From assembly GCA_041483135.1 (NCBI GenBank), contig JBGPFE010000012.1:1-64000 (forward strand): DNA of 64,000 nucleotides, in the 5' to 3' direction. This document shows, in pieces, positions 17,020 to 26,058 of this stretch; position 1 is the first letter of the stretch, and each line of letters opens with the position of its first letter. This DNA is from PALSA-1004 sp041483135. Its GTDB lineage: Bacteria; Pseudomonadota; Gammaproteobacteria; Burkholderiales; SG8-41. The notes beneath the pieces were generated by a model. That model was not told the origin of the DNA. It worked only from the letters and a program-made list of their open reading frames with translations, and searched no databases. Both the position numbers and the translations under genes were made by a program.

Positions 17020-18071
17020 TCGATCACCTTGTTAGCGCGCACGAGGATCGATTGCGGAATCTTGACGCCGAGCGCTTTCGCCGTCTTGATGTTGACCGCT
17101 AACTCCACCTTGGTCGGCTGTTCGATCGGCAGCTCGGCCGGTTTCGCTCCACGCAGGATCTTGTCGGCGTAGACCGCGGCGCGGCGCGCGAGATCGTGAA
17201 AATTTGGCGCATAGGCTATCAGGCCGCCGTCCTCGGCGAAATCGATGTTCCAGTAGACGGCCGGCATTTTCAGTCCCGCGACGAAGCCGATGATCTGCTT
17301 GCGGTACGCGTAGCTGGTCGGGTTCGAATTGATATAGATCGCATCCGCACCCCACTTGCGCGTCGCGGTTGTGGCCTCGTCATACTCGGCGGGATTGCGC
17401 GCTTTGAGCGCGATAAACTGCATGCCAAATTGCGCAGTGGCGCGTTTTACCTCGCTCAGCTCGATTGCGTCGTTCACCGTGTCCGGGTTGTACCAGGCGC
17501 ACAGGCGCATCAGTTTCGGCGCGATCTCCCTTAGCAATTCGATGCGCTTGCCCGCGATCACCGCGCTGAAATTGGAAAGTCCCGTCAGATTGCCGCCGGG
17601 GCGCGCCAGGCTTTGCGCGAATCCGAACGCAACCGGATCCGTTACGAAGCAGAACACGATCGGGATGGTGGTGGTGACAGCCTTTACCGTCGCGGCGGGC
17701 TGTGAAGCCGGCGCTAGAATCAGATCGGGTTTGAGCGCGACCAGTTCCTTCGCGAGCGCCGGAAGGCGGTCGAGCCGGCCCTCCGCATACCTGCGATCGA
17801 TGACGAGGTTGCGGCCCTCCGCATAGCCGAGCTCGGCGAGCCCGCGCAAGAACGGTTCCTCGGAAAGCTTCACCGCGTCCACGCGCGTTCCGGCCTGGAG
17901 GACTCCGATCCGATAGCTTTGCGCCGGGCGCTGCGCCCGCGCGATGCCGGGCGCGGCGAGCGCGCCAGCGCCAAGCGCAATGAGAAATTTCCGCCGCGTT
18001 GTGCGGCAAGTATCGTCCGCCCCAACGCGGCGACGCAATCCGGCATGACTATGTCCGGCGTTACGGTTCAT
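17016..18071 (-). CDS. ABC-type substrate-binding protein, array member 13
   Basis: A 351-residue receptor with an ATG start overlapping the upstream stop. It carries the long leader (MNRNAGHSHAGLRRRVGADD) before the Tat-like TTRRKFLIALGAGALAAP. It belongs to a distinct subtype shared only with member 3 (28069): both have YRIGVLQAGTR, TTIPIVFCFV, LCAWxNPDxVNDA, KWxADAIYINSNP and ADKILRGAKP. This suggests a common ligand class. The tail AAGGTGATCGAATGA provides the ribosome-binding site for the remnant cistron leading to the kinase. Confidence 0.92.
   Translation of the reverse strand: MNRNAGHSHAGLRRRVGADDTCRTTRRKFLIALGAGALAAPGIARAQRPAQSYRIGVLQAGTRVDAVKLSEEPFLRGLAELGYAEGRNLVIDRRYAEGRLDRLPALAKELVALKPDLILAPASQPAATVKAVTTTIPIVFCFVTDPVAFGFAQSLARPGGNLTGLSNFSAVIAGKRIELLREIAPKLMRLCAWYNPDTVNDAIELSEVKRATAQFGMQFIALKARNPAEYDEATTATRKWGADAIYINSNPTSYAYRKQIIGFVAGLKMPAVYWNIDFAEDGGLIAYAPNFHDLARRAAVYADKILRGAKPAELPIEQPTKVELAVNIKTAKALGVKIPQSILVRANKVIE
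17991..18033 (-). promoter_or_regulatory. Leader hairpin of array member 13
   Basis: 43 nt. The outer arms TCGCCGCGTT/AACGCGGCGG pair except for one T-G at the base. The inner arms GGGCGG/CCGCAC have one mismatch, with a 10-nt loop. Confidence 0.55.
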
Positions 18072-19042
18072 TCGATCACCCGGTCCGCGCGCACGAGGAT
18101 GGATTGCGGAATCCTGATACCCATCGCTTTGGCGGTCTTCATGTTGATCATGAGTTCGAATTTTGTCGGCTGCTCGATCGGCAGTTCGCCGGGCTTGGCG
18201 CCTTTGAGTATTTTGTCCACGTAAGTAGCGGTATGGCGGTATAGCTCCGGCAGATTCGCGCCATAAGACATAAAGCCACCAGCTTCCGTGTATGCCACGT
18301 CGTCGTAAATCGCCGGCAGCCGGGCCTTTGCTGCAAGGCTCGCAATCTGCGCGCGGTTGGCGAGCATGAGTGGAGCCCGCAGCACCAGCAGGCCGTTCGC
18401 CCGTTCGCGTGCGGCGCGTTTGAATGCGCTCTCGAAATCGCCGGCACTGCGTGCCTCTACCGGTAGGAGATTCAAGCCGAGTGTTAGCGCTGCGCTTTCC
18501 CTGCTCTTCAGACGCTTCATCTCGGCGTAATTCGGGGCGAACAGCACCATCACTCGCGAAACCGCCGGCACCGCCTCCTTGAGCAGTTCCAGGCGTTTCT
18601 CGGTCAGCTCGGAGTAAAGACTGAAGACCCCCGTGACATTGCCACCCGGGTGCGCCAGGCTCGCCACGATGCCAGTCGCTACGGGGTCGGAGCTGCTTCT
18701 AATGACAATCGGAATAGTCTTGGTCGCGTTCATTGCCGCACGATACGACGGCGGATCAGGCGCGACGAGTATATCCACGTTGAGACGCACCAGCTCGGTG
18801 GCGAGGGCCGGGAGCCGCTCCTCGCTTCCTCCCGCGTTGCGGTACTCGACGATAATGTTGCGTCCCTCGACGTAACCGAGTTCGCTTAACCCCTGGCGAA
18901 ACGCGGCTTTAAGCTCGGGTCTGTCGTTGAGGACCAGGTAGCCGATGTGCGGGATTTTCGCGGGCTGCTGCGCGAATGATACCAGCGGCGCCGCGAGCAC
19001 ACTCAAGCCGAACGTGACGATGAATTTCCGGCGCGTAATCAC
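18068..19042 (-). CDS. ABC-type substrate-binding protein, array member 12
   Basis: A 324-residue receptor with a GTG start in a GTGA overlap and short Tat-like signal ITRRKFIVTFGLSVLAAP, ending near SFAQQ. The body is divergent from its neighbours in the ligand-facing middle (VAPDPPSYRAAMNATKTIPI, RSSSDPVATGIVASLAHPGG, VFSLYSELTEKRLELL), while the C-terminal block (YVDKILKGAKPGELPIEQPT, then IPQSILVRADRVIE) is conserved. DRVIE is encoded CGG GTG ATC GAA, retaining GGTGATC before the member 13 start. Confidence 0.92.
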   Translation of the reverse strand: MITRRKFIVTFGLSVLAAPLVSFAQQPAKIPHIGYLVLNDRPELKAAFRQGLSELGYVEGRNIIVEYRNAGGSEERLPALATELVRLNVDILVAPDPPSYRAAMNATKTIPIVIRSSSDPVATGIVASLAHPGGNVTGVFSLYSELTEKRLELLKEAVPAVSRVMVLFAPNYAEMKRLKSRESAALTLGLNLLPVEARSAGDFESAFKRAARERANGLLVLRAPLMLANRAQIASLAAKARLPAIYDDVAYTEAGGFMSYGANLPELYRHTATYVDKILKGAKPGELPIEQPTKFELMINMKTAKAMGIRIPQSILVRADRVIE

Positions 19043-20028
19043 TCGATCACCCTGTCCGCGCGCACCAGCAGTTGCCCCGGCAGGTTCATGCCGAGTTTTT
19101 TGGCCGTCGCGAGATTGATCACGAATTCGATCTTGGTGGGTTGCTCCACCGGCAGGTCCGCGGGTTTGGCGCCTTTCAGCACTTTGTCGACGTAGCGCGC
19201 CACGCCCTTATAGTAATCGCGGAAACTGAGGCCATAGCTCATGAGGCCGCCGGCTTCGGTAAATTCGCGAAAGCCATAAATGCCCGGCAGCTTGTAAAGG
19301 TTCGCGAGCGTGACGATGCGCTGCACCTGGCCCGCGAGCAGTGCGTCCGTCATCACGATGAAAGCATTGACACTCTGCTTTTTCATGTCCGCGAATGCGC
19401 GCTCCAGTTTCGCGGGGCTGTTTGCCTTCAACAGCAATGCTTTGATGCCGATCGGGCGCGCGGCTTCCTTGAACTTGTTCCAGAAGTACGGCGTGCTGTC
19501 GTCGTTGGCGTTCGCCAGGAATGAGATACGGCGGGCCTTGGGCACCGCGATGTTAATGAATTCGAGCCACTTCGGGATCAGCTCCTCGAACATCGTCAAT
19601 GTGCCGGTGACATTTGCGCCCGGCCGCGCGAGGCTGGCCACGAGTCCGTACTCGACCGGATCGCCATCGACCGACATCACGACCGGGATGGTGCTCGTCG
19701 CCTGTTTAGCCGCGCGCGTCGATGAGATGCAGGTGGTGACGATTGCGTTGGGATTGCCCTTCACCAGCGTCGCCGCAAGATTTGGAAATTCGTAGGCGGC
19801 AGTACCCGCCCAGGTCACGTCGATCACAATGTCGCGCCCGTCGACGTAACCCAGGTCGCGCAGCGCATCCCTGAATGCGCCGATAAAAGCCCAGTTGGAA
19901 ACTTCCGATCCGAGCGAGAGATAGCCTATGCGCGGGATCTTGACCGTGCGCGGCTGAGCGAACGGCGTGAGCGGTGCGGTGAGCGCACCCGCACCGAGCG
20001 CAATCAGCAATTTGCGGCGAAGGTTCAC
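19039..20028 (-). CDS. ABC-type substrate-binding protein, array member 11
   Basis: A 329-residue receptor with a GTG start overlapping the previous stop and signal NLRRKLLIALGAGALTAPLTPFAQ. It is one of the more divergent members: STIPVVMSVDGDPVEYGLVA, a tryptophan-rich early segment (SNWAFIGAFRDALRDLGYVD) and a C-terminus LGMNLPGQLLVRADRVIE in which the usual IPQSIL is replaced. The tail codes AGG GTG ATC GAG, keeping the embedded ribosome-binding word. The ligand is unknown. Confidence 0.92.
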   Translation of the reverse strand: MNLRRKLLIALGAGALTAPLTPFAQPRTVKIPRIGYLSLGSEVSNWAFIGAFRDALRDLGYVDGRDIVIDVTWAGTAAYEFPNLAATLVKGNPNAIVTTCISSTRAAKQATSTIPVVMSVDGDPVEYGLVASLARPGANVTGTLTMFEELIPKWLEFINIAVPKARRISFLANANDDSTPYFWNKFKEAARPIGIKALLLKANSPAKLERAFADMKKQSVNAFIVMTDALLAGQVQRIVTLANLYKLPGIYGFREFTEAGGLMSYGLSFRDYYKGVARYVDKVLKGAKPADLPVEQPTKIEFVINLATAKKLGMNLPGQLLVRADRVIE

Positions 20029-21011
20029 TCGATCACCTTGTCCGCGCGCAGCAGGATCGAGTTGGGAATCGTGATCCCGAGCGCCTTGGCGGTCTTCAGG
20101 TTGATGTGCAGGTAGTAACGTGTCGGCTGTTCCATCGGCAGGTCGCCGGGTTTGGCGCCCTTGAGGATGCGATCCACATAGTAGGCAACGCGACGGAAAC
20201 TGTCGACGATGCTTGGGCCATACGACATCAGCCCACCTTCCTCGACCAGGAAGATGACATCGTACATTGCGGGAATCCGGTGCGTCGCGGCGAACTCGAT
20301 CACCCGTTTTCGGTTTAAGGTGGTCAGGACGTCCGCCACCAGGAAAAGCGCGTCCGGGCGCTCGCGGGTCATTGCCGAGAAAGCTACCTCAAAGTCATCG
20401 GGCTCCCGCACGCCGAGGGCCTGTACGGTGACGCCCAGCACACGCGCTGCGCGATCGATCTCACGATATCGCAGCGTCATGCCGAGATCGTCCTGGTTCC
20501 ACAGTATGGCAATCCGGGATGCCTTCGGAAACGTCTCCTTGAGCAGCTCCAGCCGCTTGGCGCTCAACTCGACCGCCATATCCGACATCCCCGTCAGATT
20601 GGCGCCAGGTCGCGACAGGCTCGCAACGAGGCCGCTTTCGACGGCATCACCGCCGCCGCCGATGACGATCGGGATCGTCGAGGTCGCGCGCTTGACCGCT
20701 TGGGTCGCCGGCCAGCCGAGCACGACGATCGCATCAACGCGGCGTTGCACAAGCTCGGCTGCCAGTTCAGGCAGGCGCGTGAGCTTGCCTTCGGCCCAGC
20801 GTGCCTCGTACATCACGTTTTTGCCTTCGGCGTATCCCAGCTCGGTGAGAGCTTTCCGGAGCGCGGCGGGCGGGAGACCGTCGGCCGGTCGTGCGCCACC
20901 TTGCAGGAAGCCGATGCGCCAGACCTTGGCGGGCTGTTGCGCGAACGAACTAACCGGTGCAGTAAGTGCGCTCATGCCAAGTGCGATTAGTATTCTTCGG
21001 CGTGTATTCAC
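20025..21011 (-). CDS. ABC-type substrate-binding protein, array member 10
   Basis: A 328-residue receptor with GTG start and Tat-like NTRRRILIALGMSALTAP. A glycine-rich loop replaces the usual segment after the first lobe (STIPIVIGGGGDAVESGLVA), and the C-terminal block differs at YYLHINLKTAKALGITIPNS. It keeps PGANLTG and DRILKGAKPGDLPMEQPT. It is coupled on both sides by 4-nt overlaps. Confidence 0.92.
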   Translation of the reverse strand: MNTRRRILIALGMSALTAPVSSFAQQPAKVWRIGFLQGGARPADGLPPAALRKALTELGYAEGKNVMYEARWAEGKLTRLPELAAELVQRRVDAIVVLGWPATQAVKRATSTIPIVIGGGGDAVESGLVASLSRPGANLTGMSDMAVELSAKRLELLKETFPKASRIAILWNQDDLGMTLRYREIDRAARVLGVTVQALGVREPDDFEVAFSAMTRERPDALFLVADVLTTLNRKRVIEFAATHRIPAMYDVIFLVEEGGLMSYGPSIVDSFRRVAYYVDRILKGAKPGDLPMEQPTRYYLHINLKTAKALGITIPNSILLRADKVIE

Positions 21012-22066
21012 TCGATCACCTTGTCGGCGCGCAGCAGTATCACGTCTGGAATCTTGATGCCGAGCACTTTGGCGGTTTTGAGATTGACCACGATCTCAAA
21101 CTTGGTCGGCTGCTCGACGGGAAGATCGCCGGGCTTGGTGCCCTTGAGTATCCTATCCACAAAGTAAGCTGCCCGGCGGAACATTTCCGGGAGGTTTACC
21201 CCATAAGCCATCAGGCCTCCAGCTTCCGCCAACGCCTTGCTGCCGGCCGAGAGAATCCGGTGTTTTGCCGCGAGATCCGCAATCCTCTTGGCATTGAGCA
21301 AAATCAGCGCATCGTCACCAGTTACCATCGCGTCGACACGTCTCTTGGCCATTGCTGAAAACGCGCTATCGAAATCGTTTGGCCCCCGCACCCCGAATTG
21401 TTGAACTGCCAGCTTGAGTGATTTGGCCGCAATCTCCACGGCCTCGACGACCGGCCCTATTGCCGCAGGATTGTCCCGGTTAAACATAAATGCGATTTGC
21501 TTAATACGCGGCATCGCATCCCGGAGCAGCTCCATGCGTTTTCCCATGAGTTGCAGTATAAAGAAGGTCGATCCGGTGATGTTCCCACCCGGCCGCGCGA
21601 GACTGTCAATGAGACCCATCGCTACAGCGTCGCCGCTGGCGGCCATCACAATCGGAATCGTCGTAGTTGCCTGCTTGGCCGCGCGGATCCCGGGTGTCCC
21701 GGAAGTTACGATGAGTTCAACATTGAGGCGAACGAGTTCCGCTGCTAGTTCGGGAAGCCGGTCATACTTTCCTTCGGCCCAGCGCCACTCGATCACCAGG
21801 TTTTTCTCCTCGACATAGCCAAGCTCGCGCATGCCTCGCAAGAATGCACCTAACACGTCGGAGTTAAGAGAATCCAGGCTGCCACGCGGTGACAGGAACC
21901 CGATGCGCCAGACTTTACCCTGTTGTTGAGCAACGGTACGGAGCGGTGCTGCGAGCGCGCTGGCGCCAAGCGCAAGCAACAATTTTCGCCGCATCGAGCG
22001 GCGAGCATCGTCCGCTCCGACGCGGCGACGCAATCCGGCGCTCATGTGTCCGGTTTTGCGGTTCAT
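21008..22066 (-). CDS. ABC-type substrate-binding protein, array member 9
   Basis: A 352-residue long-leader receptor: MNRKTGHMSAGLRRRVGADD precedes SMRRKLLLALGASALAAP. It has an ATG start in an ATGA overlap. It groups with members 1, 4, 6 and 8 by NLVIEWRWAEGKYDRLPELA, GTPGIRAAKQATTTIPIVMA and PGGNITGSTFF. The predicted signal cleaves after about residue 46 if the whole leader is translated. The tail is AAGGTGATC before member 10. Confidence 0.92.
   Translation of the reverse strand: MNRKTGHMSAGLRRRVGADDARRSMRRKLLLALGASALAAPLRTVAQQQGKVWRIGFLSPRGSLDSLNSDVLGAFLRGMRELGYVEEKNLVIEWRWAEGKYDRLPELAAELVRLNVELIVTSGTPGIRAAKQATTTIPIVMAASGDAVAMGLIDSLARPGGNITGSTFFILQLMGKRMELLRDAMPRIKQIAFMFNRDNPAAIGPVVEAVEIAAKSLKLAVQQFGVRGPNDFDSAFSAMAKRRVDAMVTGDDALILLNAKRIADLAAKHRILSAGSKALAEAGGLMAYGVNLPEMFRRAAYFVDRILKGTKPGDLPVEQPTKFEIVVNLKTAKVLGIKIPDVILLRADKVIE
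21986..22028 (-). promoter_or_regulatory. Leader hairpin of array member 9
   Basis: 43 nt. The outer arms TCGCCGCGTC/GATGCGGCGA pair with one G-U; the innermost C-G replaces the T-A of member 15. The inner arms GAGCGG/CCGCTC are perfect, with a 10-nt loop. Confidence 0.65.
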
Positions 22067-23049
22067 TCGATCACCTTGTCCGCGCGCACGAGAATCGACT
22101 GCGGGATCCTGATGCCGAGCGCCTTGGCGGTTTTGAGGTTGAGCACCAGCTTGAATCTGGTCGCCCGCTCAATCGGTAAGTCACCGGGTTTCGCGCCCTT
22201 GAGTATCCTGTCCACAAAGTAGGCTCCGCGACGATACATTTCGGTATCGGTCCCCCCATAGCCGATCAGGCCGCCTGCTTCGGCGAACCCGTTGCTCCCG
22301 ACCGAGAGGAGTCGCTTCTTCGCGACATGACCCACAATCGCCTTGGCATTGACCCCAAACATCGTGTCGTCCTGAACCACGATCGCGTCAACGCGCCCTT
22401 TCGCCATCGCCGCAAAGGCGCTGCCGAACTCGCCGGGTGTCCGCACCTCGAATGGTTGCAACAAGAGCTTCAATGACTTGGCAGTAATGTCCATCTGCTG
22501 GAACGTCGGCCCGAAACTGGAATTGGCTGGATTGACGAGAACTGCCACCCGCGTGATGCGGGGCATCACGTCTTTGAGTACCTCCAGCCTTTTAGCCATG
22601 ATTTCCGGGCCAAAGGAGGTCGATCCGGTGACGTTCCCACCCGGCCGGGCGAGGCTGCTAATGAGGCCCATGGCAACAGGATCGCTGCTGGTCGCTGGAA
22701 TCACAATGGGAATCGTCGTGGTGGCGCCCTTGGCTGCAACGAGCGCCTTTATTCCAAAGGCCACGAGCACGTCAACCTTGAGACGAACAAGCTCCGCTGC
22801 CAGTCCGGGCAGGCGATCGTAATCTCCGTCGGCCGGTCGCAACTCGATGGCGATGTTCCTGCCTTCGACATAGCCGAGATCACGCAGGCCGGCGCGCAGC
22901 GCCTCGATCCGGCTGGCCTGACCGGAAAGGGTCTCGGCAATCAGGAAACCAATCCGAGGGACCTTCCCTTGCTGCTGTGCGAACGGCGCCAGCGGTGCCG
23001 CGAGTGCACACGCGCCGAGCGCGATCAGTAATTCTCGTCGTGAAATCAC
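22063..23049 (-). CDS. ABC-type substrate-binding protein, array member 8
   Basis: A 328-residue receptor with GTG start and signal ISRRELLIALGACALAAPLA. It differs from neighbours by IALVAAKGATTTIPIVIPATS-type spacing (an extra residue in ATSSDPVAMGLISSL) and by the C-terminal ERATRFKLVLNLKTAKALGI instead of EQPTKFEL. The segment GGTDTEMYRRGAYFVDRILK is also its own. Four-nt overlaps join it to members 7 and 9. Confidence 0.92.
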   Translation of the reverse strand: MISRRELLIALGACALAAPLAPFAQQQGKVPRIGFLIAETLSGQASRIEALRAGLRDLGYVEGRNIAIELRPADGDYDRLPGLAAELVRLKVDVLVAFGIKALVAAKGATTTIPIVIPATSSDPVAMGLISSLARPGGNVTGSTSFGPEIMAKRLEVLKDVMPRITRVAVLVNPANSSFGPTFQQMDITAKSLKLLLQPFEVRTPGEFGSAFAAMAKGRVDAIVVQDDTMFGVNAKAIVGHVAKKRLLSVGSNGFAEAGGLIGYGGTDTEMYRRGAYFVDRILKGAKPGDLPIERATRFKLVLNLKTAKALGIRIPQSILVRADKVIE

Positions 23050-24086
23050 TCGATCACCTTGTCCGCGCGCACGAGAATCGACTGCGGGATCTTGATGCCG
23101 AGCGCCTTGGCGGTTTTCATGTTGATCACCAGCTCAAAGGTCGCGGCCTGCTCGAACGGCAGGTCGCCCGCTTTGGCGCCTTTCAGAATCTTGTCGGTCT
23201 GGGCTGCGGCACGCGCGAGCATGTCCGCGGCGACCGCGCCGTACGAGATCAGCCCGCCGGCTTCGGTGAAATTCGCATAAGCCGCGATCAGCGGCAGCTT
23301 CGCGCCCAGCGCAAGCTGGCCGATGCGCTTCGCCTGCAGATTGAGCATGCGCGAGGGCGTCACGAACATCGCTTCTGCGCGTCCCTTCAGCATGGCCGCA
23401 ACCGCGCCGTCGATCTCGTCGGCGCTGCGCGCTTCGACAAGCTGCAGGCGCACCCCGAGCGCGCGCGCAGCGGGCTCCATGTCCCGGTAGTACGTGTCGA
23501 AATGCGCCGGGTCCCACAGCACCGCAACGCGCGTGAGCCCGGGCACGGCTTCCTTGAGCAGCTCGAGGCGTTTCGCGGCAAGCTGCGGCGAGAGATAGGT
23601 GATGCCGGTGACATTGCCGCCGGGACGCCGGTAATCGCCGATCAAGCCGCCCATGACCGGGTCCTCGCTGCCAGCTGTCACCACCGGCAGCGCGGGCGCA
23701 ACCTGCTTCGCGACCTGCGCGATGTCGTTGCCGACGGTGAACACCAAATCGACTTTTCTTGCCGCGAGGTCCTGCACAAGCTCGGCGAAGCGCGTCGCAT
23801 CGCCCCGCGCGTAGCGCCGCTCGATCTGCAGCGTCGCGGGCTCAGCGTAGCCAAGCTGCTTGAGCGCAGCGAGATAGGTGCGCGCGAAACCACTTTCCGG
23901 CGGCGCGCCGAACTCAACGACGCCGATGCGCGGGATTTTTACGGACTGCTGTGCGAGCACAGGCAGCGACGCTGCGAACGCGCCAACTCCAAGCGCGATC
24001 AGCAATTTCCGCCGCGTCGAGCGGTACGTCGAGTCCGCTCTGACGCGGCGACGTGATCCGGCATGCATATGTCCGGTATTACGCAT
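23046..24086 (-). CDS. ABC-type substrate-binding protein, array member 7
   Basis: A 346-residue long-leader receptor starting at ATG 24086 inside a TAATG overlap with member 6. A longer upstream frame exists, but it only runs antisense-like through member 6. The leader MRNTGHMHAGSRRRVRADST precedes STRRKLLIALGVGAFAASLP. The body is the most divergent in the array: an extended RRPGGNVTGITYLSPQLAAK, ARAAAQTDKILKGAKAGDLP and FEQAATFELVINM, where EQPTK is lost. The ligand is probably different from other subtypes. Confidence 0.9.
   Translation of the reverse strand: MRNTGHMHAGSRRRVRADSTYRSTRRKLLIALGVGAFAASLPVLAQQSVKIPRIGVVEFGAPPESGFARTYLAALKQLGYAEPATLQIERRYARGDATRFAELVQDLAARKVDLVFTVGNDIAQVAKQVAPALPVVTAGSEDPVMGGLIGDYRRPGGNVTGITYLSPQLAAKRLELLKEAVPGLTRVAVLWDPAHFDTYYRDMEPAARALGVRLQLVEARSADEIDGAVAAMLKGRAEAMFVTPSRMLNLQAKRIGQLALGAKLPLIAAYANFTEAGGLISYGAVAADMLARAAAQTDKILKGAKAGDLPFEQAATFELVINMKTAKALGIKIPQSILVRADKVIE
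24009..24051 (-). promoter_or_regulatory. Leader hairpin of array member 7
   Basis: 43 nt. The outer arms TCGCCGCGTC/GACGCGGCGG pair except one base T-G. The inner arms GAGCGG/CCGCTC are perfect, with loop ACTCGACGTA. Confidence 0.65.
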
Positions 24087-25069
24087 TACTCGATCACCTT
24101 GTCGGCGCGCTGTAACAGTTGCTGCGGAATCTTGACGCCGAGCGCCTTCGCCGTTTTCAGGTTGACGATGAGATCGAACTTGGTTGCGCGCTCGATCGGC
24201 AGATCGCCGGGCTTCGCGCCCTTGAGTATCTTGTCGACGAAGCCGGCGGCGCGGCGGTACAGCAGCGGGCGGTTTGCGCCGTACCCCAGCAGGCCGCCGG
24301 CTTCGGCGAAAATCGTGAGCCCGCACGCGGGAAGCCGATGCGTTGCAACCAGCGCAGCAATGACCCCGGCATTGGAATTGAGCAGAGGGTCTTCGCCGAT
24401 CACGGCGGCTTCAACCCGCTTCCTGGCCATCGCGGCAAATGCGCCGGGAAATTCCTCGAGCGCTTTCACCCCGAACTGGTGCAGTTCCACCTTCATCCGT
24501 TTGGCCGCTGGCTCCATTTCCCGGAAGTAGACCGCATTGCTGGCGTTCAGAGCGTTGAAGAGGACCGACACGCGCTTGATGCGCGGCAGCACTTCCATCA
24601 GCAACTCGAGCCGCTTGGCGGCGAGTTCTGCCTGGAAGGCAGTCGACCCGGTGATGTTGCCGCCCGGCCGCGCGAGACTCGCGACGAAACCTGCGGCGAC
24701 GGGATCGGGGCCGTCCGCGATAACGATCGGAATCGTCGTCGTCGCCCGCGCCGCGGTGCGGGCACCGGGGAACGAGTGGGTGATGATCACGTCGACCTTG
24801 AGCGCAACGAGTTCCGCCGCCAAGTCCTTGAGCCGCTCGGGATTGCTTTCCGCCCAGCGGTATTCGATGACGATGTTCCTGCCTTCCACGTAGCCCAGAT
24901 CCCGCAGCCCGGTCCTGATCGCTTCCACTTCGCGCACGTAGCCGGCAGCGGAGGCGGTTCCCAGAAAGCCGATGCGCCAGACTTTGCCCTGCTGCTGGGC
25001 AAGGGAGACCAGCGGTGCAGCGAGCATGCTTGCACCCAATGCAACCAATAGTTTTCGCCGGGTATTCAC
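24086..25069 (-). CDS. ABC-type substrate-binding protein, array member 6
   Basis: A 327-residue receptor with GTG start and Tat-like NTRRKLLVALGASMLAAPLV. It belongs to the FRWAEG-type group (NIVIEYRWAESNPERLKDLA; ITHSFPGARTAARATTTIPI). The C-terminus is ERATKFDLIVNLKTAKALGV then KIPQQLLQRADKVIE, a variant ending shared in part with member 1 (LFLQRADRVIE). Its stop is TAA in a TAATG overlap, one of the two stop types seen at array junctions. Confidence 0.92.
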   Translation of the reverse strand: MNTRRKLLVALGASMLAAPLVSLAQQQGKVWRIGFLGTASAAGYVREVEAIRTGLRDLGYVEGRNIVIEYRWAESNPERLKDLAAELVALKVDVIITHSFPGARTAARATTTIPIVIADGPDPVAAGFVASLARPGGNITGSTAFQAELAAKRLELLMEVLPRIKRVSVLFNALNASNAVYFREMEPAAKRMKVELHQFGVKALEEFPGAFAAMARKRVEAAVIGEDPLLNSNAGVIAALVATHRLPACGLTIFAEAGGLLGYGANRPLLYRRAAGFVDKILKGAKPGDLPIERATKFDLIVNLKTAKALGVKIPQQLLQRADKVIE

Positions 25070-26058
25070 TCGATCACCCTGTCCGCGCGCACGAGGATCG
25101 AGTTGGGAATCTTGATGCCAAGCGCTTTCGCGGTTTTCATGTTGATCGCCAACTCGAATTTGGTCGGCTGTTCGACCGGTAAATCACCGGGTTTGGCGCC
25201 CTTGAATATCTTATCCACGTAAGTTGCCGCGCGCAGGAGATTGCCGGCAAGACTCGCCCCGTAGCTCATTAAACAGCCAGCTTCAACGTATTGTTGAATC
25301 GCTACTATTGACGGTAGATGATGTTTGACTGCCAGTTCCGAGATCTGACGTTGTTGTTGGTTGAAAATCGAGTCAATTGTGATAATGACCGCCCCGACGT
25401 TTTCCTTGGCCATGCTGGAAAACGCGTTCTCAATCTCCTGTGGGGTCTGCGCTTTCACCGGCAGGACCTTTAAGCCAACTATCTGCGCTGCGGCTTGGGT
25501 GTTACTTAGTATCGCGGCATGGTACGAATTGGTAGGATTTATCAGAACGGCGACGCGGGAGAGCTTTGGCACCACGCTGAGCAGCATCTCCAGGAGCTTG
25601 GAGCTGATGTCCACAGCGAGCTCCGAGAGCCCGGTGATGTTGCCTCCGGGGTGCGCCAGGCTCTTGACGAAGCCGCTGCCGACCGGATCGCCGACGGTTC
25701 CCATGACGATGGGAATCGTGCCATTAGCTTTCTGTGCTGCGCTGGTGGCCTGCGACCCTGCTGTCACAATCACGTCCACTTTCAACTGCGCCAATTCCGC
25801 CGCGAGGCCGGGTAAGCGGTCGATTTTGCCGTCAGCAAAGCGCCATTCGATCACCAGGTTCTTGCCTTCGACATAGCCGAGCTCGCGCATGCCTCGCGGG
25901 AATGCGCCGAGATAGGTGGAGTCGAGAGAGTCCGGGCGAGCACGCAATACCAGGAAACCGATTCGCCAGATTTTGCCCTGCTGTTGAGAGAAGGAGGAGA
26001 GCGGCACCGTGAGCGCGCTCGCGCCAAGCGCTATCAGCAGTTTCCGTCGTGAAATCAC
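25066..26058 (-). CDS. ABC-type substrate-binding protein, array member 5
   Basis: A 330-residue receptor with GTG start and signal ISRRKLLIALGASALTVPLS. The middle of the protein is more AT-rich and divergent (VAVLINPTNSYHAAILSNTQ, then FNQQQRQISELAVKHHLPSI). The lobe-hinge segment NGTIPIVMGTVGDPVGSGFV and a cysteine in VEAGCLMSYGASLAGNLLRA distinguish it. The terminal DRVIE is coded AGG GTG ATC GAG. Confidence 0.92.
   Translation of the reverse strand: MISRRKLLIALGASALTVPLSSFSQQQGKIWRIGFLVLRARPDSLDSTYLGAFPRGMRELGYVEGKNLVIEWRFADGKIDRLPGLAAELAQLKVDVIVTAGSQATSAAQKANGTIPIVMGTVGDPVGSGFVKSLAHPGGNITGLSELAVDISSKLLEMLLSVVPKLSRVAVLINPTNSYHAAILSNTQAAAQIVGLKVLPVKAQTPQEIENAFSSMAKENVGAVIITIDSIFNQQQRQISELAVKHHLPSIVAIQQYVEAGCLMSYGASLAGNLLRAATYVDKIFKGAKPGDLPVEQPTKFELAINMKTAKALGIKIPNSILVRADRVIE

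Noticed and set aside
23046..24326. Longer version of array member 7 starting at 24326
   Set aside because: The extra 80 codons read through member 6 in another frame; the TAATG junction, leader and hairpin all place the start at 24086.
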